Shown in pieces: positions 23,681-32,202 of a DNA stretch of 37,413 nt. The translations under genes and the position numbers were made by a program. This DNA comes from Chloroflexota bacterium (GTDB lineage Bacteria; Chloroflexota; Anaerolineae; Anaerolineales; VGOW01). Each line of letters starts with the position of its first letter. Position 1 is the first letter of the stretch. Where the stretch lies: NCBI GenBank assembly GCA_016875735.1, contig VGOW01000037.1:1-37413 (forward strand), given 5' to 3'. The notes under the pieces are model-generated. The model saw nothing but the letters and a program-made list of their open reading frames with translations, had not been told where the DNA came from and made no database searches.

Positions 23681-25405
23681 ATGACCGAGTCGGTTCGCTC
23701 TCGCCTCAAAGCTATGCTCGGCGTCTTTGCCGTGCTCACCGGCTTGATCGTCGTCCGACTGATCAGCCTGCAATTTGGCAAAGACGTGGAGCACTTTCGT
23801 GACATTTACGAATCGGAGACCGGCTACCTCGTCACCGTGACGCCGCCGCGCGGGCGCATCTACGACCGCTCCGGCGAACTGCTCGCCACCAACGATGTGA
23901 AATACGCGCTCGGCATCTCGCCCGATTTCGTCACCGACCCTGAAGGGCTGGCGAAGATTCTCTCTTCGCTGTTGGGGCGCCCCTTCGAAGATATGCACGC
24001 CCTCATCCAGCAAGAAACGCCGGAGAAGTATGTGATCATTCAGCGCCCCGTGTCGGCGGAGATCGGCGAGAAACTGCTGGCGATGCAGCGCGACCCCGTT
24101 GGCCCCAACCTCGGCGGCCTCATCGTGGAGCCGATGCAAACGCGGGTGTATCCCGGCGGCACGCTGGCCTCGCACGTGGTGGGGTTCGTTGGCCTCGACA
24201 ACCAAGGTTACGCCGGGATCGAAGATTTCTATAACGATATTTTGGCCGGGCGTCCGGTGGTGGGCTTCAAGCCGGTGGTGCCCTTCGATGTGGCCCTCAA
24301 CCCGGCGCCCGACGTCGGCGCTGATTTGTATCTCACTATCGACCGCGACATTCAATCGTTGGCCGAGCAAACGCTGGCCGGCGCGGTGAAGCGCTACGGC
24401 GCGGAGGGCGGCGAAATCATCATCATGGAGCCGAAGACCGGGCGCATTCTGGCATTGGCCGTCAACCCCGCCTTCGATCCCAACAATTACGTCACCGATC
24501 CCAACGCCTTCGAGCCCAACCCGGCGGTCAGCGCGCAATTCGAACCCGGCTCCACGTTCAAAGTTCTCACCATGGCCGCCGCCTTGCAATCGGGCGTGGT
24601 CACTCCGGAGACGACGTATCAAGACACCGGCTACATCGAGGTGGGCGGGGTGGGAATCCGAAACTGGAACGGGGCGGCATGGGGCACGCAGGACATGACC
24701 GGCCTGCTTCAACATTCGCTCAACGTGGGCACGGCGTGGGTTTCTACTCAAATGGGGCCGAAGACATTTTACGATTACATGACCGCCTTCGGCATCGGGC
24801 AAGTGACCAACATTGATCTCAGCGGCGAAGCCTCGGGGCGGCTCAAACGCCCCGGCGACTCCGACTGGTACGAATCCGATCTGGGCACCAATGCGTTTGG
24901 GCAAGGCGTGGCAACGACTCCCATTCAATTACTCACGGCGATCTCGGCCATTGCCAACGGCGGCGCAATGATGCAACCGCATTTGCTCGAGCGCGTGGTG
25001 GATGGCGATGTGATTCACACCACCCAGCCGCAGGTGTTGGGGCGGCCCATCTCGGCGGATGTGGCGGCCACTCTCAACAACATGCTGGCCGTGAGCGTGG
25101 AGCGCGAAGCCAATGGCGCGTTGCTGCCGGGCTACCGAATCGCTGGGAAGACGGGCACGGCGCAGATTCCGATTCCCGGCGGGTACGATTTCCAGAAAAC
25201 GATCGCGTCGTTTGTGGGCTGGGGGCCGGTGGACGATCCGCGCTTCATCGTGCTGATCAAATTCGACCGGCCGAGCGCATCCATTTGGGGCTCCGACACC
25301 GCCGCGCCCACCTTCGGCGAATTGGTGAAGCGATTGGTGGTGCTCATGGATATTCCGCCCGATGACGTGCGGCGCCAATTGGCGGCGCAAACGGCAGGGC
25401 AGTGA
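23681..25405 (+). CDS. ftsI: Peptidoglycan transpeptidase FtsI (class B penicillin-binding protein)
   Basis: FtsI cross-links septal peptidoglycan and partners with FtsW. The 574-residue protein has an N-terminal membrane helix (MLGVFAVLTGLIVVRLISLQ) and the pedestal segment PPRGRIYDRSGELLATN. The transpeptidase motifs follow in order: SxxK as PGSTFK (Ser near 291), SxN as HSLN near 346, and KTG as GKTGTAQ near 489. No PASTA domain is seen. It starts 3 nt after the FtsL-like stop. No murE follows, although murE is the usual neighbour here. Confidence 0.95.
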   Translation: MTESVRSRLKAMLGVFAVLTGLIVVRLISLQFGKDVEHFRDIYESETGYLVTVTPPRGRIYDRSGELLATNDVKYALGISPDFVTDPEGLAKILSSLLGRPFEDMHALIQQETPEKYVIIQRPVSAEIGEKLLAMQRDPVGPNLGGLIVEPMQTRVYPGGTLASHVVGFVGLDNQGYAGIEDFYNDILAGRPVVGFKPVVPFDVALNPAPDVGADLYLTIDRDIQSLAEQTLAGAVKRYGAEGGEIIIMEPKTGRILALAVNPAFDPNNYVTDPNAFEPNPAVSAQFEPGSTFKVLTMAAALQSGVVTPETTYQDTGYIEVGGVGIRNWNGAAWGTQDMTGLLQHSLNVGTAWVSTQMGPKTFYDYMTAFGIGQVTNIDLSGEASGRLKRPGDSDWYESDLGTNAFGQGVATTPIQLLTAISAIANGGAMMQPHLLERVVDGDVIHTTQPQVLGRPISADVAATLNNMLAVSVEREANGALLPGYRIAGKTGTAQIPIPGGYDFQKTIASFVGWGPVDDPRFIVLIKFDRPSASIWGSDTAAPTFGELVKRLVVLMDIPPDDVRRQLAAQTAGQ

Positions 25406-25411
25406 GGAGAG

Positions 25412-25470
25412 AATTCGCAATACGGAATGCGGAATACTGATCTCGAGTTGCCTGGAGTATTCCGTATTGA
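25412..25470. repeat. Inverted repeat between ftsI and murF
   Basis: CAATACGGAAT (25418-25428), with a second partial copy GGAATAC (25431-25437), pairs with GTATTCCGTATTG (25457-25469). The unit CGGAAT(A/G) recurs in near-7-bp steps. No T-run follows. Confidence 0.7.
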
Positions 25471-25485
25471 GTGTTCTGTGTTCCG

Positions 25486-26928
25486 ATGCTGGCTCTCTCC
25501 CACATCTTCGAGGCGCTCACCGGCGCGCCGCTTGCGGGCGCGGGGCAAGTCATCACCGATGTGGTGATCGACTCGCGATTGGCCATCCCCGGCTCGTTAT
25601 TTGTGGCCCTGCCCGGCGAGCGCACCGACGGGCACCAGTTTGTGGGCGCGGCCTTTGCCAAAGGCGCAGTGGCCGCCCTTGTGCAACAAGACTTACCGGA
25701 CTTTTACACGCTGGACTTGCGCGAGCCGATCACTTACAGCCACGCCGCCGAATTGAAATTGCCGGTGTGCCTGCGGGTGGCCGACTCGTTGGCGGCATTG
25801 CAGACGGCGGCCAAATTTTGGCGCGGGCGGCTCGATATTCGGGTGGTCGGCGTCACCGGTAGTGTCGGCAAGACCACCACCAAAGAGATAGTCGCCGCGG
25901 TGCTGGGCACGCGGTTCCGCACCTTAAAAAGCGAAGGAAATCTGAATAACGAGATTGGTCTGCCGCTTTCGCTTCTGCGCCTCACCGAGGCGCACGAGCG
26001 CGCGGTGTTGGAGATGGGCTTCTACCAAATTGGAGAAATTGCGCTTCTGTGTTCGCTGGCGAGGCCGCATATTGGCGTGGTGAATAACGTGTATGGAGTG
26101 CATTTGGCGCGAGCCGGAAGCATTGAGAATATTGTTTTGGGAAAAGGCGAATTGGTAGAAGCCCTCCCTCCCGCGCCGGACGGCGTGGCGGTGCTCAACT
26201 TCGATGAGCCGATGGTGATGAGCATGGCCTCGCGCACAAAGGCGCGGGTGATCACCTATGGCCTCGATTCGCAAGCCGATGTATGGGCCTCCGATGTGGC
26301 GGGGCTCGGACTCGAAGGCATTCACTTTCAGTTGCACTACCCGAAGGCGCGAGAGACCCTGCATGTTCGTTTCCCCATGCTGGGGCGGCACTCGGTACAT
26401 ACAGCGCTGAGGGCGGTGGCGGTGGGATTGGCTGAAGGGCTGACGTGGCAAGAGATTGTGGGCGGCTTGCAGGGCATGGAGGCGCACTCGCAGTTGCGAT
26501 TGTATGCGGTGACCGGGCCGGGCGGCAGTTTAATTTTGGATGACTCGTACAACGCCTCGCCCGAGTCGGTGATTGCGGCCCTGAATCTTTTGGAAGAAAT
26601 GGAAGCGAAGCGGCGAGTGGCGGTGCTGGGCGATATGCTCGAACTAGGCGAGAGAGAAGAGGAGGGACACCGGTTGGTGGGCCGTCGCGCCGCCGACGCC
26701 GTCGATCTTCTGATCACCATTGGCGCGTTGGCCGAGACCATTGCCGCCGAAGCCATGGCCTCCGGCCTCTCGGCGCGGCGCATCGTGAAAGTGGCCGACC
26801 GCGACTCGGCGCTGGCTTATTTGAAAGAAAACCTGCGCGGCGGCGATGTGGTGCTGGTGAAAGGCTCGCATGGCATGAGGCTCGATAGGCTGGTGGGGGC
26901 GCTGGAGCAAACATCGCCGGGAGTGTGA
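25486..26928 (+). CDS. murF: UDP-MurNAc-tripeptide--D-Ala-D-Ala ligase MurF
   Basis: Adds D-Ala-D-Ala to UDP-MurNAc-tripeptide in the cytoplasm. The 480-residue Mur ligase has the N-terminal UDP-binding half (ITDVVIDSRLAIPGSLFVAL), the ATP loop VTGSVGKTTTKE, and NLNNEIGLPLSLL and LEMGFYQIGEI, which are typical of MurF. DDSYNASPESV, LGDMLELGE and VKGSHGMRLD follow. ATG 25486 is chosen; a GTG at 25471 adds five residues. The repeat-filled gap before it has no clear promoter, so it probably continues the ftsI transcript. Confidence 0.95.
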   Translation: MLALSHIFEALTGAPLAGAGQVITDVVIDSRLAIPGSLFVALPGERTDGHQFVGAAFAKGAVAALVQQDLPDFYTLDLREPITYSHAAELKLPVCLRVADSLAALQTAAKFWRGRLDIRVVGVTGSVGKTTTKEIVAAVLGTRFRTLKSEGNLNNEIGLPLSLLRLTEAHERAVLEMGFYQIGEIALLCSLARPHIGVVNNVYGVHLARAGSIENIVLGKGELVEALPPAPDGVAVLNFDEPMVMSMASRTKARVITYGLDSQADVWASDVAGLGLEGIHFQLHYPKARETLHVRFPMLGRHSVHTALRAVAVGLAEGLTWQEIVGGLQGMEAHSQLRLYAVTGPGGSLILDDSYNASPESVIAALNLLEEMEAKRRVAVLGDMLELGEREEEGHRLVGRRAADAVDLLITIGALAETIAAEAMASGLSARRIVKVADRDSALAYLKENLRGGDVVLVKGSHGMRLDRLVGALEQTSPGV

Positions 26929-26929
26929 C

Positions 26930-27925
26930 TTGAGAGAAGCCGCTTTCGATCTGACGCTCGGCGTCACCGCTTTTTTGCTCATCGTGATTTGGGGCGGGCC
27001 GTTCATCGAACTGCTCAAACGGTTTCGCATCGGCAAGCAGATCCGGGTGGACGGGCCGCAAACGCACTTTACCAAAATGGGCACGCCGACGATGGGCGGG
27101 CTGTTGTTCATCGTGCCGGTGGTGGGCATCACCGCCGTGCTCAACATCGTGAGTTTGGTGAAGCCGCTGCTGGGCCGCTCCATCCTTTTGCCGTTGGGCA
27201 TTTTGGTGGCCTTCGCCGCGCTGGGCGCGTGGGACGATTGGGAAGGTTTGCGCGGCAAGCGGGCCACCACCGGCGAAGGCATGTTGGGGCGCTACAAGTT
27301 TTTGTATCAATGGGCGCTGGCCGGAATAGCCGCCTTCGGGCTGTATTATTTTCTCGACATTCATAGCCTGGCCTTACCCGGCAACCCGTTCAAGTTCGAT
27401 CTGGGGTGGGCGTACATTCCGATTGCGGCGTTCATCATTGTCAGCGCGGCCAACGCCGTGAATTTTTCCGATGGGTTGGACGGGCTGGCCGGGTTGATCT
27501 CGGCCACGGCGTTCGCCGCTTACGGGTTGATTGCGGTGTTGCAGGGGCAGTTCTTCTTGGCGAGGTTTTGCTACACGCTCGTCGGCGCGCTATTTGCGTT
27601 TTTGTGGTTCAACGTGCACCCGGCGCAGTTGTTCATGGGCGACACCGGCTCGATGGCGCTAGGTTCCACGCTGGGCGTAGTGGCGTTGATGACCGGCCAG
27701 TGGCTGCTCCTGCCCATCATCATCGTCATCCCGGTGGCCGAAGTGGTGTCGGTGATTTTGCAGGTTGGATATTTCAAGATCACAGGCGGCAAACGGCTAT
27801 TCAAAATGGCGCCGCTCCATCATCACCTTGAGTTGAGCGGCTGGAGCGAAACGCAGATCGTGCAGAGGTTTTGGCTCATCGGTTTGTTGGCGGCGATGGT
27901 GGGGATCGGGTTGGCGTTGTTGTAA
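26930..27925 (+). CDS. mraY: Phospho-MurNAc-pentapeptide translocase MraY
   Basis: Makes lipid I from UDP-MurNAc-pentapeptide and undecaprenyl phosphate at the inner membrane. The 331-residue polytopic protein has KMGTPTMGGLLF, LGAWDDWEG, NFSDGLDGLAG (the catalytic Asp pair), LWFNVHPAQLFMGDTGSMALG and the C-terminal HHHLELSGWSETQIVQRFW. It starts with TTG at 26930, one nucleotide after the murF stop. The N-terminus is somewhat short but complete in motifs. Confidence 0.95.
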   Translation: MREAAFDLTLGVTAFLLIVIWGGPFIELLKRFRIGKQIRVDGPQTHFTKMGTPTMGGLLFIVPVVGITAVLNIVSLVKPLLGRSILLPLGILVAFAALGAWDDWEGLRGKRATTGEGMLGRYKFLYQWALAGIAAFGLYYFLDIHSLALPGNPFKFDLGWAYIPIAAFIIVSAANAVNFSDGLDGLAGLISATAFAAYGLIAVLQGQFFLARFCYTLVGALFAFLWFNVHPAQLFMGDTGSMALGSTLGVVALMTGQWLLLPIIIVIPVAEVVSVILQVGYFKITGGKRLFKMAPLHHHLELSGWSETQIVQRFWLIGLLAAMVGIGLALL

Positions 27926-27953
27926 AGGATGAACGCAGAAGGATGAAGGATGA
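27926..27953. repeat. GGATGAA-family repeat at the mraY-murD junction
   Basis: AAGGATG/AAGGATGA copies overlap the murD start codon region. This is the same family as 8159-8196 and 10600-10628. Confidence 0.6.
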
Positions 27954-29337
27954 GTGGTTGGGGAAGCGGGTCGTCATTCTTGGCCTGGCGCGGCAAGGCA
28001 CGGCACTTGCACAGTATTTGGTGTCGAGAGGCGCGCGCGTTGCGGTGAGCGACGCGAAATCGGAAGAGCAGTTGGCCGATGCGCTCGCGGCGTTGAGCAA
28101 TTTACCAATTGAATATGCCCTCGGCGGCCATCCGCCGACTCTGCTCAACGGCGCGGACCTCCTGTGCCTCTCCGGCGGCGTTCCCGCCGGAGTGCCGCTA
28201 GCACAGGAGGCCCGCAGTCGGGGCGTGCCGGTGTCGAACGATTCGCAAATTTTTCTCGACGCCGCGCCGTGCAGGGTGGTGGGCATCACCGGCTCGGCGG
28301 GAAAGACGACGACGACGACGCTCACCGGAAAAATGATCGGCGCGAGTGGCCGCGCCACGTGGGTTGGCGGCAACATCGGCAACCCGCTGATCGCCGATTT
28401 GGATCGAATGGCAGTGGGCGACATCGCGGTGATGGAGTTGTCGAGTTTCCAGTTGGAGATCATGACCACATCGCCGCAGGTGGCCGGAGTGCTGAACATC
28501 ACCCCGAATCATCTCGACCGACACGGGACGATGGACGTTTACATCGAGGCCAAGAGTCAGATTCTTCGGCATCAGCCCGCCGATGCGATCGCGGTGTTGG
28601 GACGGGATGATGACAACGCCCGCGCGTTGGAGTCGGTTGCCCCCGGACAGGTGTGGTGGTTCAGCGCCAAAGAGGAGGTCGGCGTCGGCGCGTTCATCCG
28701 CGAAGGGACGGTGTGTCTCCGCGATGGGCAACAAGAGCGAACGGTGTGCGCGGTGAGCGACATCCGATTGCGCGGGGCGCACAATGTGTTGAATGTGTTG
28801 GCGGCGAGCGCGTTGGCCGGGGCGGTGGGCGCTGCGCCCGAAGCGATGGGCGAGGCGATTGTGAATTTTGCGGGCGTGCCGCACCGGCTCGAATTGGTGC
28901 GCGAGTTGAACGGCGTGAAGTGGTACAACGACTCGATTGCCACCGCGCCCGAACGAGTGGTGGCCGCGCTCAATTCGTTTGCCGAGCCGATTGTGCTGTT
29001 GGCCGGCGGGCGCGACAAGAAGTTGCCGTGGGATGAGTTTGCCCGCGCCGCGCGGCAGAGGACGAAAACGGTGATCGCTTTCGGCGAGGCCGCCGATTTG
29101 ATCGAACGGGCGGCTGAGGTCGAAAACGAAAAAGTGGAAGGGCGCGCATACAAAGCGCGGCCAAAGTTGATCCGGGTGGTAAAGCGCCGACGAATGGCTG
29201 ATGCAGTGCAGAAGGCGGCGGAGATCGCCGAAGCGGGAGATGTGGTGTTGCTCTCGCCGGGCGGAACGAGTTTCGACGAGTTCAAAGATTTTGAGGAACG
29301 CGGGCAGAGGTTTAGAGAGATGGTGAGTGAGTTGTGA
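27943..29337 (+). CDS. murD: UDP-MurNAc-L-Ala--D-Glu ligase MurD
   Basis: Adds D-Glu to UDP-MurNAc-L-Ala. The 464-residue Mur ligase starts MKDEWLGKRVVILGLARQGTAL, with the nucleotide-binding N-terminal motif. It has ITGSAGKTTTTTL (ATP loop), ELSSFQLEIM, PNHLDRHGTMDVYIEAK, AHNVLNVLAASALA, WYNDSIATAPE, LLAGGRDKKLPWDEF and LSPGGTSFDEFKDFEERG, all MurD-typical. ATG 27943 lies in a repeat, so the exact start is uncertain by a few residues. Confidence 0.95.
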   Translation: MKDEWLGKRVVILGLARQGTALAQYLVSRGARVAVSDAKSEEQLADALAALSNLPIEYALGGHPPTLLNGADLLCLSGGVPAGVPLAQEARSRGVPVSNDSQIFLDAAPCRVVGITGSAGKTTTTTLTGKMIGASGRATWVGGNIGNPLIADLDRMAVGDIAVMELSSFQLEIMTTSPQVAGVLNITPNHLDRHGTMDVYIEAKSQILRHQPADAIAVLGRDDDNARALESVAPGQVWWFSAKEEVGVGAFIREGTVCLRDGQQERTVCAVSDIRLRGAHNVLNVLAASALAGAVGAAPEAMGEAIVNFAGVPHRLELVRELNGVKWYNDSIATAPERVVAALNSFAEPIVLLAGGRDKKLPWDEFARAARQRTKTVIAFGEAADLIERAAEVENEKVEGRAYKARPKLIRVVKRRRMADAVQKAAEIAEAGDVVLLSPGGTSFDEFKDFEERGQRFREMVSEL

Positions 29338-29339
29338 AA

Positions 29340-29440
29340 TGACGAATGACGAACAGCGGATGGCTGATAGCGAATTGCGGATAGCCATCTGCCATTCGCT
29401 ATCCGCTACCTGCTCATCGCTAATGGCTAATTGCTAACCG
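29340..29440. repeat. AGCGAAT/GGCTGAT repeat region with hairpins before ftsW
   Basis: The 105-bp gap between murD and ftsW is almost entirely degenerate short repeats. GCGGATAG (29377-29384) pairs with CTATCCGC (29399-29406), and alternatively GATAGCGAAT (29366-29375) with ATTCGCTATC (29394-29403). No T-run follows. Confidence 0.75.
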
Positions 29441-29442
29441 CT

Positions 29443-30651
29443 ATGACTGCAATGATGGCTCCACCTCCTGAACGGAAAAAGTCTAACCCCCTCCATCTCG
29501 ACTGGGGCCTTTTGCTCATCGTGGGCGTACTCATCGCCTTCGGGCTGATGATGGTGTATTCGACGACTTTCGATTGGTCGTATCGGGAATTCGACTCGCC
29601 GACCACCATTTTCTTTCGGCAAGTGAAATCGCTCGGACTCGGATTGGTGGTGATGCTGGCGCTGGCGCGCATAGATTATCACTGGTGGAAGATATTGGCG
29701 ATCCCGGCGCTGGGCTTCACACTGCTTGCGCTCATTGCCGTGCTGGTCATTGGCTCGCAAACCTTTGGCGCACAGCGCGGGTTGCTCAACGGATCGTATC
29801 AGCCTTCCGAAGCCGCCAAACTGGTGACGATCATCTATCTCGGCGTGTGGCTCACCTCGAAAGGCGACAAAATCAAAGACATCACTTACGGCCTCATCCC
29901 TTACGGGGTTGTGGTGGGCGTGCTGGCCGGTTTCGTTTTTCTTCAGCCCGACATCAGCGCCACGCTGACTCTGGTGTTGGTGGGCGGCACGATGTTCTTT
30001 CTGGCCGGAGCCGATCTTTTGCAGATTGCGCTGGCCACGGTGGTAAGCGGCCTCGCCGGATACGCCATCGTAATGTCGTCCACCACGGCTCGCGGGCGCA
30101 TCACCGAATATCTGGCTGGCCTTTCGAACATCACCGAAACATCGTGGCACGTTCAGCAGGCCATCATCGCCTTCATCAACGGCGGCGTCTTCGGGCGCGG
30201 GCTCGGCGAGAGCCACCAAAAATTTCAGGCCCTGCCCACGCCCCACACCGATAGCGTGTTCGCAGTCGTCGGCGAAGAGCTGGGTTTGATCGGCTGTCTC
30301 GCGGTGATTGCGCTCTTTGCCTTTTTGATCTGGCGCGGCGCGAAGGTTGCCGCCAACGCCAAAGATGAACTGGGCGCGATCATGGCCGCGGGCATCACCA
30401 CCTGGCTGGCCTTCGAGGCGATCATCAACATTGGGGTGATGGTGGCCGCCCTGCCGTTTGCCGGAAACGCTTTGCCGTTCGTGAGCTACGGCGGCTCGTC
30501 GCTGGTGGTGGCGCTGGCCGGAGTGGGGTTGCTGTTGAGTATTTCGAGGCACGACCCCGACGCCAGCATTCCGAGGAAGACTCGTGCGGCTTTTGATTAC
30601 AGCCGGTGGGACCGGCGGCCACGTGTATCCAGCACTCGCCGCCGCGAGTGA
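29443..30651 (+). CDS. ftsW: Lipid II polymerase / division protein FtsW
   Basis: A SEDS glycosyltransferase that polymerises lipid II at the septum with FtsI. The 402-residue protein has about ten membrane helices, LDWGLLLIVGVLIAFGLMMVYS at the start, FLQPDISATLTLVL, the SEDS signature LPTPHTDSVFAVVGEELG, and FAGNALPFVSYGGSSL. ATG 29443 follows the repeat gap; no clear Shine-Dalgarno sequence. The basic cytoplasmic tail (RKTRAAFDYSRWDRRPRVSSTRRRE) is encoded in a 68-bp overlap with murG. Confidence 0.93.
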   Translation: MTAMMAPPPERKKSNPLHLDWGLLLIVGVLIAFGLMMVYSTTFDWSYREFDSPTTIFFRQVKSLGLGLVVMLALARIDYHWWKILAIPALGFTLLALIAVLVIGSQTFGAQRGLLNGSYQPSEAAKLVTIIYLGVWLTSKGDKIKDITYGLIPYGVVVGVLAGFVFLQPDISATLTLVLVGGTMFFLAGADLLQIALATVVSGLAGYAIVMSSTTARGRITEYLAGLSNITETSWHVQQAIIAFINGGVFGRGLGESHQKFQALPTPHTDSVFAVVGEELGLIGCLAVIALFAFLIWRGAKVAANAKDELGAIMAAGITTWLAFEAIINIGVMVAALPFAGNALPFVSYGGSSLVVALAGVGLLLSISRHDPDASIPRKTRAAFDYSRWDRRPRVSSTRRRE

Positions 30652-31684
30652 ACTGCCGCCCTCGGCGGCGGTGCGCTGGATCGGTTCGGTGGGGGGAATG
30701 GAACGCGAGCTCGTGACCCGTGAGGGGATCGAGTTCGAGGCCATTCAGGCGGGGCAGGTGGTGGGGGTTGGGTTGCGCGGCGTTGTCGGCCTCGTCAAGT
30801 TGGGGTGGGGCGCGGCGCAGGCGGCGCGCATCGTGAGAGAGTGGAAACCCGATGCGCTGCTCGTCACCGGAGGGTACACGGCCATCCCCGTCGCCATCGT
30901 GTGTTGGCTGGCGCGGGCGCCGGTGATGATTTATTTGCCCGACATCGAGCCGGGCTCAGCCGTGCGAACGCTGGCACGGATCGCGACTGTGATAGCCGTG
31001 ACGGCGGAAGAGTCGCGGCGGCACTTTCCAAACAAGAATGTGATCGTGACCGGCTACCCGGTTCGAGCGCGAATGGCGGCGCCCACCCGCGTGGAGGCCG
31101 TCGCCCATTTCGGGTTGGCCGAGTCCCGGCAGACGATCTTTGTCTTTGGCGGCAGCCGCGGGGCGCGCAGTATCAACCTCGCTTTGCTCGATGCGTTGGA
31201 CGATCTGCTGAACGATTATCAGATCATCCACGTGAGCGGCGAGTTGGATTGGCCGACAGTGAGCGAGCGGGCGAAACGATTGCCCGACGACAAACGTGTT
31301 CATTACCATGCTTATCCGTATCTGCACGACGACATGGGCTTGGCCTTTGCCGCCGCCGATTTGGTGGTGTCGCGGGCGGGGGCCAGCACGCTCGGCGAGA
31401 TTCCCATGTTCGGGTTGAGTGCAATACTCGTGCCGTATCCGTATGCGTGGCGCTATCAAAAAGTGAACGCCGATTATTTGGCCGGGCGCGGCGCGGCGGT
31501 GCGGTTGAATGACGAAGAACTGAAAATGAAACTCTCGGCCACCATCCGCGAACTCTTGCGCGATCCGCATCGGCTCGCTGCCATGCGCGCCGCCTCGCGA
31601 GCATTGGCCGCGCCCGATGCGGCCAAACGCCTCGCGGACGAACTTTTGCGGCTTGCAAGCCGGCGCGAGGGCCAACGCCGATGA
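30584..31684 (+). CDS. murG: UDP-GlcNAc--undecaprenyl-PP-MurNAc-pentapeptide GlcNAc transferase MurG
   Basis: Makes lipid II from lipid I at the cytoplasmic face of the membrane. The 366-residue GT28 protein starts with GTG 30584 and the G-loop LLITAGGTGGHVYPALA. It then has VGGMERELVTREGIEFE, VTGGYTAIPVAI, a second G-loop VFGGSRGARSINLAL, and the donor-binding segment VVSRAGASTLGEIPMFGLSAILVPYPYA. GAGGAAG lies about 4-10 nt before the GTG, inside ftsW. The 3' end overlaps the next gene as ATGA. Confidence 0.95.
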   Translation: MRLLITAGGTGGHVYPALAAASELPPSAAVRWIGSVGGMERELVTREGIEFEAIQAGQVVGVGLRGVVGLVKLGWGAAQAARIVREWKPDALLVTGGYTAIPVAIVCWLARAPVMIYLPDIEPGSAVRTLARIATVIAVTAEESRRHFPNKNVIVTGYPVRARMAAPTRVEAVAHFGLAESRQTIFVFGGSRGARSINLALLDALDDLLNDYQIIHVSGELDWPTVSERAKRLPDDKRVHYHAYPYLHDDMGLAFAAADLVVSRAGASTLGEIPMFGLSAILVPYPYAWRYQKVNADYLAGRGAAVRLNDEELKMKLSATIRELLRDPHRLAAMRAASRALAAPDAAKRLADELLRLASRREGQRR

Positions 31685-32202
31685 TGTCTCTGTCGTCGGT
31701 GTTCTGGCTTTTGCTCATCATCGCCGGGACGATTGGCGGGAGCCGCGGCTGGGCGCGAGAGATTCTGGTGTTGTTTAGCCTCGTGCTGGCGATGTGCATC
31801 AACGCTCTCATTCAGCAATTCATGCCGGAGGTGGACGCGGTGCTGCGAGCGCAGAGTCCGCTGTTTCAGTTTTCGGTGCGGGCAGTGTTCTTCATGGTGC
31901 TGGCCTTTTTCGGCTACGAGTCTCCGGCCATTTCAAGCGCGTTGGCCGGCAAGGGCAAGCGCGAAAAGCTGCAAGATATTTTGCTGGGCTTTGTGCTGGG
32001 AATGATCAACGGTTATTTGCTGGTGGGATCGCTGTGGTTTTACATGCACGAAACGCAGTATCCCATTCCGGGCGTCATCCCGCCCACCGAGCCATCGGTG
32101 CTGAACTACCTCAACTTCATGCCGCCGAAGGTGGTGGGCGTGCCGCAAATCTATTTTGCCACGGTGGCCTCGTTTGTGTTTGTGCTGGTCGTCTTTTTAT
32201 GA
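31681..32202 (+). CDS. CvpA-like four-helix membrane protein in the dcw cluster
   Basis: A 173-residue protein with four hydrophobic helices: about residues 7-17 with GTIGGSRGWAREILVLFSLVL, 66-80, 99-118, and the C-terminal 20 residues. The start, with a Gly-rich turn followed by RGWAREI, resembles the CvpA (colicin V production) family. The match is by pattern only. It overlaps murG at its start and murC at its end, both as ATGA, so it is certainly part of the operon. A role in envelope or division is suggested only by position. Confidence 0.65.
   Translation: MMSLSSVFWLLLIIAGTIGGSRGWAREILVLFSLVLAMCINALIQQFMPEVDAVLRAQSPLFQFSVRAVFFMVLAFFGYESPAISSALAGKGKREKLQDILLGFVLGMINGYLLVGSLWFYMHETQYPIPGVIPPTEPSVLNYLNFMPPKVVGVPQIYFATVASFVFVLVVFL

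Noticed and set aside
23438-24928. 496-codon minus-strand frame opposite ftsI
   Set aside because: Antisense shadow of ftsI, whose three active-site motifs are intact.
29340-29440. Terminator splitting the dcw cluster before ftsW
   Set aside because: The hairpins are not followed by a T-run and arise from the repeat family.
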